DNA of 64,000 bases from Bathynomus jamesi (lineage: Eukaryota; Arthropoda; Malacostraca; Isopoda; Cirolanidae), in contig JAJOZX010005539.1 in assembly GCA_023014485.1 (NCBI GenBank), positions 247,448 through 311,447 of the forward strand. The letters run 5' to 3'. The stretch's first letter is position 1; every line of letters starts with the position of its first letter. Below the pieces are notes generated by a model. The model did not search any database. It was not told where the DNA came from and saw only the letters and a program-made list of their open reading frames with translations. The position numbers and the translations under genes were made by a program. This document shows positions 22,001 to 34,000 of this stretch, piece after piece.

Positions 22001-25000
22001 ACCCAAATTCCGGGTCCTGGGGGTTCCTGGGTCCTCTGCGTCTCGGTGGGACCTCCAGTGTCGAGGGGTACGTCCCTAAAAGGGCCCTCGATTTGTTTTA
22101 GACGACTACGGACAATGAATACCAGGGTTGGTCCCCTTGGTTGGAGTCGGAATTATATCCGAAGGATAATAGACACGTCACTCTCGGGTTACCAGTGGAT
22201 GCACTCGGCGCTCGCGCCTAGTCAACAATGTGTGTGGAAGTCACTGACCCCAATTGGTTGTAAAGTTGGTGCGGTGAATGGAAACGACTAACTCAATTTA
22301 ACAGTCTTTTTAATAATTCACTTTGAATACAGAATTCTTTTTATATCAAAAATAATATTTAAAAATTAAATTAATTAAATTAAATTACTTAGTAAAATTA
22401 ACTTTGAACAGGTTGACTAAAGCTCAATATACAATTTTTATATATATCTGAGTTAAGTTCCATTATCAAATGGAAGCTAAGTTGACCGGGAGGGGTAGTG
22501 CCACTGCAGGAATATTTACAGACTTAGGTCACAGAGTTTACGTATTATGAAGATTGTCAGAAAGCAAAGAACCTCGTTTCCGACGCTCTCGGGGTTTTTA
22601 TAACCTCGGGGTAGGCGGAGACGAGGTAAACTAAGGGTCACCCTCTTACGGGCGGAGCCTAACAGCAAGCGCCTATAATAGTTTTCCATATTCGAATTTA
22701 AGCGGAGGCGACGTTAATTTACTGCCTCGATTGGGAGATGGAACTTCGGGAGAGTTCCGGGGGCGAACCAATCATGATCGAAATAGGTTTCGCGGAATTT
22801 ACATTTTTCTTTTGATAGTAAAGCATAATTGTAGGATCGAGAGGCGCCAGGGGGGCGGCCTGGAAGGAGGGTCGAACCTATACAAAAGGGAACTGATTTG
22901 GAAGGAATTTACAGGGCGCAAATGAATTTCATAATCGAGAGAATCACTTTTGCGTGATTCTTTGGAAAAGAGAAATAGGGGTTAGGAAGAGCTGAAATTT
23001 GGTATGCGAGTAGGTCGAGCTAGGGGAAATCTGGTGGGCTATAGGTTGACACAATTATGCTTTATCTATGGGAATAGATCAGGTTTTTTAGGAAAATTTA
23101 ATAATAAAAAATATAAAAACTGAGATGTTTATAGACGCTTGCCTTGCATCACGTGATGCTGACAATAATAGAGACGCGGAGGGATCGAAGAATTCATGCG
23201 ATGTGCATATTTTCATATGCACCTCGCATCTAACAATTTAGATTTGGATTACTGGGATTTATACGGATTTATACGGATTAATGGGATTTATGTGGATTTA
23301 TACGGATTAATGGGATTTATGTGGATTTATACGGATTACATTGGATTTCTCCGCGCATGAAAGAATGCACACTCTGTGATATCAGAACAAAGGAATTTTG
23401 GGTTCAAGGTTTAGAATACAATTCGTCGGAGACGAACTCTTTTGTACCGTAAGGATTTACACTACAGTCAGCCCACTGACTACATAGTCATGGGCTGAGA
23501 TGGTTTGACGAGCAGTGGTGTAGTGCTGTGGGAACGCGTGAGAACGGCGTTCCCTTACTTTTTTTGGTAGACGGAATGGCGTTCCCTCACTATTTCAAAT
23601 AAATCTGAACTTACAAATCTCTAACATCATGAAATTTTAATTCCCACCCCTAGGAGAAATATGAGAAAGAATCATTAACTGTCATTTCTTTTAGCTTCGA
23701 CTGAGGCAATGCTAGCCTATAAAGATCTAGTGAAACTCACCACGACGTACCAGTTGTTAACTTTTTTTTAGTTAATCATTCCATTTGTTAGCTATTTTTA
23801 TTGATCGTACTGGATGTCGTATATCTAATGACACTGGAAATACTGCATCTTCAACCTTGGAATATATCCTAATATCCAGTGCATATGACCTCAAAATATC
23901 CCTGAAATTGGTCAGATTTCAAAAGATTTCCTGGGGGGCTTACAGTGCCCCTGGACCCCCAGCTGTATGGGCTCGCCGCGCTCGCCATTGTCCCCCCCTC
24001 CCCCCGCATCTGAGTAACACTTTCAAAATGCGTTCCCTCACTTCTTTATTTAGCATTACACCACTGTTGACGAGTGAATAATGGCACCAAAATTTAATAA
24101 TTTCGAAAGTAACTATCTTGATAAATAGAAATTTCTACCAAAATTAGTATAGAATAAAGTATTCTTATTTTTTTTTCCCTCTATCTCGCTGTATAAATAT
24201 CGGTACTTATGTATTATCTGGACTACCAAACTGTTTATTATGTATTTTTCCTCTCATCACTTTCGTTTAAACTACTGAAAATATCATAACCTAACCAATC
24301 ATCAAGGGCATACAGTTGACCTAACTGGGCATTCAATTAACCTTGATGATTGGTTAGGTTAAGTTGTGGTATTTTCATTAGTTTAAACAAAAATGACATT
24401 TAGTAGTCAACCTGATAATACGTAAGTACCTAAATATCAATATAGAGTTTGGTGGCTGTGTTCTACCAAATCTTAACCCAAGTTTGTTATAAACTGTCTT
24501 CAAACTGTTTAGCATCTGGAATTTCACCCAGGACTTATATATGAAGAGCTTTAAGCAAGAACTAGACCTATACCATCATATTCCTAAATGTATCTTTTTC
24601 AGTACTGGTATCCTAAATCCTACTATATATTCCATCCTGTATGAGAAATTAGGCAGAAGTGATGGATAGCTATACAGGGTGGGCCGTAAGTTTCCATACA
24701 TAGGAAAAATAAACATTTTTTTATGGATAACCATTTTTATTTATATAATAATATGCTCTACATGGTTGCCATTGTTTTGAAAACACATTTCAATATGTGT
24801 TCCCCACTGTTGATGAACACGCATTAGCACAGTTGACATTATGCTTGTAATGGCGTTGGTGATACGTTCCTTTAGATGATTTATGTCTCGTATCTTTTCC
24901 TGATACAACATGGCCTTTCAAGTGCCCCAAAGATAGAAATCAAGGGGGGTGAGATCTGGGGATCTGGGAGGCCACTCCACAGGACCACGCCGACCAATCC

Positions 25001-28000
25001 AAGCATCCGGAAACTGCTGATCCAAATACCGACGCATGTGAAGACCATAATGAGGTGGAGCTCCATCTTGCTGGAAGTAAACTGGGAAGTTACCTTCCTC
25101 GTTTAGCAGGGATGGAAAATCTCTTCTTGCAACATGTTTAAGATACCTTTCGGCATTAAGATTTCCACTGACAAAAATTGGTCCAATAATTCTGTCACCC
25201 CATATCCCGGCCCACACCATCACTTTACCGGCACCTTGCATCTTCGTCGGACTCAGCCAGTTAGGGTTAGCATTACTCCAATAACGTATGTTTTGCCGAT
25301 TAACCTCTCCATTGACGTAAAAATTTGCTTCATCAGTAAACAAGATCTTACAACGCATATTCTTAGGGTATCTGAAACATAAAAACAAACGTTTAAATTT
25401 TCCTATGTATGGAAACTTACGGCCCACCCTGTATAATAAAAAGAGGAGTAAAGCAACTCTAATTCAGAAAACTTGAAAAAGCGAAGTAAAATTCCAGAAT
25501 CCAGATACAGTTCAGAGACAAAAGTTTATAATTACTAACATAACCAAACCTAAACTGGAAGAGGGCTCCTGGGGGAGGGTGTTACTAACACAGACACAAA
25601 AACACCTCACTGTTGTCTACCCAGTCTTCCATGGCTGCAGGGTGTGCAGGTGTATTGTCCAACACCAGCAGAAACTTGTTGGCCAGGTTGTTCACCTCAC
25701 AGTATTCTTTGCACTTCTTTGAGAGGTAGCCAACCATGTAACTCTGGCAGAGTGCTGTGGTAACCCACACCTTGGGGTTTGACTTCCAGATCACTGGAAG
25801 GTGCTCTTTGATGTAGCCCTTGAGCTCCTTGGTAGGAATATTTTGGCAATTTTTCAGTTGGGTGAACGGGTAACTGAGAAATTATGATTGGAAATCAATA
25901 TAAGGGTGTTAATTCATTAGGTACTTTCTTGTTATCCTGGACCCCAGACTTTTTTTTTTTAAATAAGTACCCTAACTAACCAAACCTAACCTAACCTAAA
26001 GATTAGATTAGATTAGATTAGATTAGATTAGGTTAGGTTTGGCTAGTTAATGTTAAAAAAAAAAAAAAAGTCTCGGGTCTGGGATAAGAGGAAAGTACAA
26101 TTTATTAAAATTGGACATTGATTGTTTGGATTCGAGGGATACCTGAACATTATAACTAAAAGAATTTTTTTTTTTTTTTTTGGTTGCAAGTAGAATAACA
26201 CAAAATGGCTAATATGGAAGTGAGTTTCACTCCTGAGGAAAGGGAAACCCCTTTTTCTCAGGAGTGTAACCCACTTCCATTTTATTATTCTACTTGCAAC
26301 AAAAAAAAAAGGCCCTAAAACAAGACGTCAATTTGAATATTTGTTTTAGTTCTAATGTATTACTTTCGTAAATTTTATTTAAAATAAATTTTCCTATGAG
26401 TGGACTTATGGGACACCCTGTATAAATTTCAAAACTTTTAAGTTTAATTATTGATACTTGTACAGTATTGCTATTATTCTCATTCTCAATAAATAAATAA
26501 GATTTGAACTGCTTTTTTTTTATTATTTTTACTTTCTACAATAGCTTTGGTCATTCAGTTTATTTGAAATTCAGATACAATATCAATACAGTTATCCCTT
26601 GACTTACACTCGTTTGACTCGTGTGAATTTGCCTTACTGCAATTTAATATTGAACAGTGAACCAGAAAAATTGTCTCAACTTGCACATGCTTTCTAGAGT
26701 TACCATGACTGCCACTACAACATGCGTAATGAGTCTCGTGCAGCTTGGGTATACATAAGAGTGTTGCATGTGCGCAGCTTTTGGAAGCTTGGCAGGAGTC
26801 TACTCAGTCTTTTTTTTGCCATTGTAAGTTGCAGCACATTCACTTGTGGAACATTTTTAGATCATTTTAAAGCTTTGTGATCCTTAGAAAAAATGATTGG
26901 GAACCATTCAAGCAGTAATAAAAGGGGTTCAGAGAGAAGGAAGCAGAGAAAAGCTATCACTTTAGAATTATAATTGGAGGTTTTGAGATGTTACAAACGT
27001 GGTGAGTGTACAGCCAACATTAAACATGCTTTGGGTTTGAGTAAGATTTCTTTAATTTTCAATGCTTTTATTGGTTTTTCATGCTAATGTTCTCTATTAA
27101 ATGGTTTTTCTGTTGTAATGCATATAAAAATAAATAGAAATCATTAATTTCACAAAGAAAAGTGATGTTTGGTAATGCAACCTCCACTTACAACATTACG
27201 GGAAAAATCATTTTGAGTTACACACACATCTTCAGGATGCATCTATCACATAAGTTGAGGGATAACTGTGTTTTCTTGAGTCACAATTTGTGAATTGTAA
27301 TATAAAATAGGCCTGTGGTGTGGTCTTTTTTTTTATCACAAAAAAGAATAGTAAAATTATTGTATTTACCAAAAATTTGTTAGCTAATGTGTGTTTGATA
27401 GCATTAATGTATTTATTACAAAGTACCTTGGCTTAATATGTGAAACATTTTGTAGTTACTACTATGCCAAAATGTATAAAATATAATGAAAAAAAAGTTG
27501 ATAGATTTGGGGCCACCTACTTTTTGGTAATGCTCATCACCACCATTTAGCTGAAAGTTAGTAATGTGAGAAATTGCTAACCATTCTTGTTCTACCACAT
27601 AACTTAGTGTGGGCCAAGCTTAGTAGATGTATGAAATAGGTGCAGTTTTCAACTTTGTCAAAAATCTGGTAGCTGCAAAATTACATATTAGCTAAAAATT
27701 TGTTTCCTTTGGTCTTCATGCGCAAATGAAGGTAAAAATTATATACCATATGTCCCACAAAAAAGTACACCCAACTTTAGATTGTACTAACTCCTCCAAA
27801 AATTGAGATATTTTGGATCTGTTTGTTTGATTTAATATAGCAAATTATTCTTTGTTAATGTTCAAATTTATTCATGTTTAAACGATTTAGTGTTTAAGCA
27901 TCTGCTTTTAACTGAAGGGTACAACAAAATGGATTGCGCAAAATTGGTCAATGAAAAAAATAGTGTGTGCTATTGATGTAATGAAAAGACAAATACATAA

Positions 28001-31000
28001 TAATAGATACTTTAACATAATTTTAATAAGATACAAAGCAGATTTTTCTTTATTCCTTATTACAAAAGTTATGCTTAGTTTCGTTTTCTTTCAACATGAC
28101 CGCCATTCCTATCGATACAAATCTGGAGTCAAGCTCTCATCTTCCCCATCACTCTTTTGATAAGATCTGGATTGTCTTTTAACAAGTTTATTTCAGCTGT
28201 GATGCGAGTCCTCAAATCGTCTAAATTGATAGGTTGTGATGCAAATACTCTATTTTTCAAATGACCCCATAAAAAGTAATCACACGGGATCAAGTCAGGG
28301 CTTCTGGGAGGCCATTCAATGTCATGGCCTGTAGCAATTACTCTTTGGTGGAAGACTTCCTGCAAGCGTTCCTTCACAATAACTCCTGTGAGCAGGAGCT
28401 CCGTCTTGCACCCACCAAATACGATTAAATCGGTTTCCATAAGTAATACGTATTTGTGGAAGGATTTCTCGGTCTATCATTTCTAGGTAAGCTTCACCAT
28501 TTAGATTACCATCATAAAAGACCGGGCCAATTACTGCTCCATTACTGCACAGTCGTACCCAGAGAGACAGTTTTTGTCTAGAGTTATTCTTTTCGTAGAT
28601 ATGATTGTCAGGTGGATGATTTTTTGGTGCATACTGACTGACGGCAGATTTGTCTGTTCACTAGACCATTCATAAAAAAGGCCGCCTCATCTCCAACCAC
28701 TAATTGTTCCGTGAATCTTTCTGGTTTTTCAAGAAACCACTGGGCAAATCTTAGGCGGCGAGGTAGATCTCCTTCAATGAGTTGGTTGAATTTTCATTCT
28801 GTATGGGTACAAATTCAAATCCTCACGAACTATTCGATGAAATGATATGCGGGAGAGTTCTGTACCATTTCGCCTGGTGGACACTTGGATGTGTCTCTAA
28901 TAAATGCCGAACATGCTGAATGTTCTCATCTGTTCTTGCCGTCTTCGGATGGCCTGAACGTCCTTTGTTCAAATTGAGGACCGTTCCTTCTTTGTATTTC
29001 CGAACATTCTTCAAAATTGTATGTTTAGTTGGAGAAGCTCTATCGGGAAATTGCAGTTCGAAGGTATTCTGAACTTGTTTTAAGCTTTTAGTTTGCAGAT
29101 AAGTTGTGACCATGAGAACACGCTGCCTTTGTGTAAACTGCATGATAAGGGTTTCAAAGTTATTTATAAATTTAGTAATTCAGATTCTTCATTTATATGT
29201 ATGACTCGTATCTTAGATACAAAAGTTCAAATTATTTAAAAAAATATTTGCAATATCCTTCGACGTAAAAAGTAGCACATTGGTTAAAGCAAGAGGAGCT
29301 ATCTGGCTGGGAGAAATGATCATTCCGCGCAACCCATTTTGCTGTACCCTTCAGTTAAAAGCAGATGCTTAAACACTAAATCGTTTAAACATGAATAAAT
29401 TTGAACATTAACAAAGAATAATTTGCTATATTAAATCAAACAGACAGATCTAAAATATCTCAATTTTTGGAGGAGTCGGTACAATCTAAAGTTGGGTGTA
29501 CTTTTTTGTGGGACATATGGTATAGTAAAACAAATTTTAGCATAAGAACAAACTCATCCTAGGCCTTTTGTGATCAACTTGGCTCAGAAATAATGATAGT
29601 CCTTATATGGGTTTGATTTCTGGAGTATAATGGTAGTAGCAAAGGTAACAAATACTGTTAGCTCCCTCCCCTTATCACCCCTGTTTTATTAAACTAAAAA
29701 ATTGAAGAAATAAATTAGAGAATGCACTGGAATTAAATATGCAGCAAAACCCGTACTTTTGTGAAGATATGTTCCTGAAGACTTTGTGATAGTGTGAATT
29801 GCAAAAGTCATTGTTAAAGAATTTATGGGGGGAAAAGGATAAGGTTCATAAAGACTATTGAAATCAACCTTCATCATTGTATGTTGCATAAATAAAATGG
29901 ATTAGTTTTGTCAATGATTAATTTGCCTGAATTAATCAATTGATTTTTTAAATATTTAACACTAATAAGTGGTAACTGGAGTCTCTTTCAGCTCCAGAGT
30001 ACTGAATGGGAATTATGTAAAACAATATGCTGAAGAACTGTTAAAAATTTTGAAGTATAATGCTGTTGCTTGATTAGGTTCAGAGAGGTAAATGTGATAT
30101 TGGAGAGAGAACAGAAACCTGGAAAATCTTGGAACAACAAGTGTTAGAAAAGCAAATTGACAATGCTTCTGAAGAGAATCTGAAAAAGTGAATGCACCTA
30201 TCTGAAACACCAGGTCACTTAGCCGATATTATGCATCCTTTTTATAAAGGAAAGCAACATGATAGTGAAGATGACCATTTAACCTTAGAGTGGGCAAGGG
30301 AGAACTTGTTTTTATGTAAGCAGGAGGGGCCAAGGATGAATGCTCACAAAAATACCCTCCCTACCCGATAGAGGAAGAAGACTACCAAAATCAAGGTCCA
30401 AGAATACTCTCCATTTGAAAGAATGAAGGTCATAGACGGGGGGAAAAGATGGATTAAGGGAGATGGTTCCAGAGTTGACTGGTTAAGCAGAAGAAAGACT
30501 GAGAATACAATTAACCCTTGCATTAGAGAGTTAGACATAAAAGGAATGAGAATGTATAGAAAGTCTGGTACTGCATGCCCTCCTTAACCCTTAAATGCGT
30601 GTTGACATCCACTGATGTTCTCTTAGAGAATGCTGGTCAACGTTAGTTGATGTTTTATGTTTTTCTGCAAATGATAGTCAACATCTATGGATGCTTTACT
30701 TTTCTTGCCTTTGATTTTGTAGTGATTTTACAAGTCGTTTTAAACCTCAAATATTCTTGTTTTCCCAATTTTTTTTGCGCACAGGGTGGGGGGTTATTGA
30801 TCAAATCATACTGTTGCGGCGTAGGCCATAGTCCCCCAAGTATCTGTTTTGTTGAACCACCCAGCACCTTTTCACGTTTCTGGGTTCGGGATAGCCAAGA
30901 GACTGGGCAAAGATGTAATCTCCTCTGGTATCTAGGAATGCCTCTCTGGTCAGTGGTTTATTTCCAGATTATTCAGGTCTGACTCACATTAACTGTAAAG

Positions 31001-34000
31001 GACTTCCCCTAGTGCAGGTGTCTCAATCTGACTCCACTGAGTAGGAGACCCAACCACTCAGGGTTCAAGAAAGGGCTAGAATTCAAAGGTAGACCTAATA
31101 GAAGTAAACTACTTATTGTGTTTTTCTCTTTATTATATCTGAAATAAACAACTATTCAGTGTGACAGTATAAACATAAAAGGACTGGCAATGAACCACAA
31201 TTAACAAAACATCTGGAGCCCCAATAACCCTTAGTGAGATTTGGCAGAAAGGATAGAAAACAAGTGGGAGACAATTACCGGAAATGACTTGCACAGAATG
31301 TTAACCCTTGTCCCAGCCTAGCTACCATCCAAACTTGACCCCCCCTCCCTTTATGACCTGAGTTCCAATTCCTTTATTGGCTGGCTAGTTAGTGGGGTTA
31401 GGGTCACAGGCCTGATTTCAGGGCAGATCCAGTGGCCAACAATGGTTGACACAAACTGCGTAGCTCCCACTGGATGGGATCCACAATCCAAGCCTGATGA
31501 ATCTGGACCACGTGAGTTGAATCCCAACTGGTTGCCTAGACAACACAAGATTATTAGTTACATGCACCAAGCACCATTAATCACAATAATAACATAACAT
31601 AACAACAGGTAATTAACCACAGACATTAACTGGAATCATGACTTCATAATTGATCACTGGAAAACATAATTTACTCATGAAATCAACACACAAATAATAA
31701 ATAACCAACATAAAAAATAATAACTATAAATATTGACAATTATGGCAAACCTATCTCACATGAGTTAATCAACCTATAATCAGTGCCAAACAAGCATGGG
31801 CAAAAATCTAACTCTGGAATAATATGACTGGTGACCTATAATAATGATAATTGGTTCTCTAGCTAGTTACATGACAGGGTGGCAAACCTATCTATACTCA
31901 GTCACAGTTTCAACAACCTATATATATATGTCTACTTTTAATAATAATAATTAACCATGATAATGATGGTGAAATACAAATGACACCACCACAATAACTA
32001 GGAATAAAGATTATGAACAAATCTTTATTCCTATTATACTCTAGCCAAGGATTACAAGGATTACAAAGACCTCATACCTTTAAAGGCTTTCCACACTTCC
32101 TTGGCTTCCAACAGGACACATCCGTATTACTGATCATAAATAGTCTGGATGTTACGCTAGGTTTTTTTTTTTTTTTTTAATGATACTAACTAAACTCCTG
32201 TGGGGAGAGGAACCAGATAGGACTTGAAAATTAGGGTGAGGTTTTTGTGAAAAACTCCATAACCCCCAAAAGGGGAATTTGAAAATCAAGGGGGGGGGGG
32301 GGGGGGGGTGAGAAACTTCACAACCCCCACAATACCTGGTGTTTAAGGGTTAAAGGAGGAAGCATGCACTTAGTTCAGAAGAGCAGTGTTCATCATAATA
32401 GCAACAGTAAGGAGAGAGATGGGATTGAAGATGGTCAGTAAGAGGTGGGGAATTGATGAGATGAAAAGCCTTTGATTCCATCTGGTCAAGTAGGGCTGCA
32501 TGGGTTGAGCTACCCCACATGTGAAAAGTGTACTTCTGCAGGGGTGGAGAAGACCCCTATACAGAGATAGCAGCTGAGGGGGGTATAAAGAAACTGTGGA
32601 GATGGTACAGCACTCCTAACCTCTCAGAAGCTGTTTTAGAAAGAGAATATATGTGATCAGTCCAAGAAAACTTGGGAGAAAAAGAAATGCCATGAATGTT
32701 AAAAGGAGGAAGATTGAGTTGTGTATTGTTGAAGATTAGAGGATAGTCATGTGGAAAATTATGATGAGTAGACAGATGAGGGAACTGAGTTTTTAAGGTA
32801 CTGGAAGGTTAGGATTGAGATTGGCAAGTAAGCTATAGCCAGAGGACCTGTAGAATTTGGAGGATTGAGTTTTGGGAATACAAAAGCAAGTTAGGTTGTT
32901 GTGTACATAATGCAACATCATCCACTTTTGGACTAAAATTGAGTATAGAGAAAGTAGGATGGTACAGAAAAAGGGTTGCTGTCAGTTATCCCAGACACCT
33001 TAGTTTCAGTGAGGAAGAGAAGGTGAAGTTTAGAGGAGAAGTGGTGGTCAATAGTTTGGAAATTTGAGGAAAGGCCATGGATATTGCGGAAGTTTATGAA
33101 GAGTGAATTAGGCAGAGGGCCAGGACATTTTGAATAGGCAGTAACGGAACCAGCCCTACTTCATAGATCTATATTCCTAGTATTAGCAGTGGTGGAACCA
33201 TTAGTGGGGACACTTATGGTCCCCTCCCCAGAGAATTCAGTCTTGAAGTCAGTGTTGTTCTATTTTTAATTTTGAAAAGATTGTGTAGTGTGTAAGATGC
33301 CTTTATTTGTACGAGTGAGGAATAGGTAGAGAAGTATTGTTTGAGAGCATGCTGGACTACTCATAGAGTAGATGAGACATAGTAAAAGATTAGAGGAGGA
33401 GAAGAAGAGTGACAGGAGAAATGGGAGTTCCAGCACTCCCTGTTGAAATGGGGGCATGATGCTGGCAAGTGGTTTGTGTAAAAATGCGTTTGCGTTACTC
33501 ACCTACCGGATACTCTGTTGGTAGATCACGGCAGCTGCTGCTGCTGGTTGCTGAGATGAAAGATTGACCTGCCAGTGAGGACCACCCAGAGGGCTTTCAA
33601 TCGAGTAAAAATAAATCCTTTGACTTCAGCACCACCCACACTGCTAAGAATGAGAGGAATGAGGAAAGCAAGTTCCCAATTTTAGTGTGGTTGAGATTAT
33701 GTCAAATAGGTGGCTCCTACCAATTTGAAACTGGGTTCTCACCTTTAAGATCTCTGGGGCATAGCCAGTCTGCCCCTTTTAAAGACTTACTCCTCGGCTT
33801 ATGGTGGGAGGATTTAAGAAAAGTAAAGCGTCCTTTGCCTAATTTAATCAATGAAACAAAAATAACACAAGGTTAACTGCATCAGCAGGCAAGTTTTTGT
33901 AGGTAACTAAAGAAAATATGAATAATTTTATTGATCGTACATCAATGTGTATTCAGAACCAACTAAGCACTTGGGCAAAAAAAATATTACAAACCAAAAG

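Larger units (their letters stand above)
12478..23466 (-). mobile_element. Gypsy-superfamily LTR retrotransposon with env-like ORF, nearly complete
   Basis: Direct repeats of about 1.41 kb (12478-13887 and 22059-23466) flank an 8.2-kb interior on the minus strand in the order 5' leader, gag, protease, RT, RNase H, integrase, env-like ORF. A primer-binding-site-like TGGAGGTCCCACCGAGA lies one base inside the 5' LTR (right) and a polypurine tract AGAAGGGGAGG (13891-13901) lies next to the 3' LTR (left). GC content is visibly higher than the surrounding intron. The LTRs are nearly identical, so insertion was recent. At least three frame breaks make this copy inactive as assembled. The outer end of the right LTR is missing its last six or so bases, so no target duplication can be shown. 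Confidence 0.92.

Noticed and set aside
25980..26040. CCTAACCTAACC and ATTAGATTAG tracts as telomeric sequence
   Set aside because: The tracts are only a few units long and sit in the loop of a palindrome in an intron; they are short interstitial repeats.
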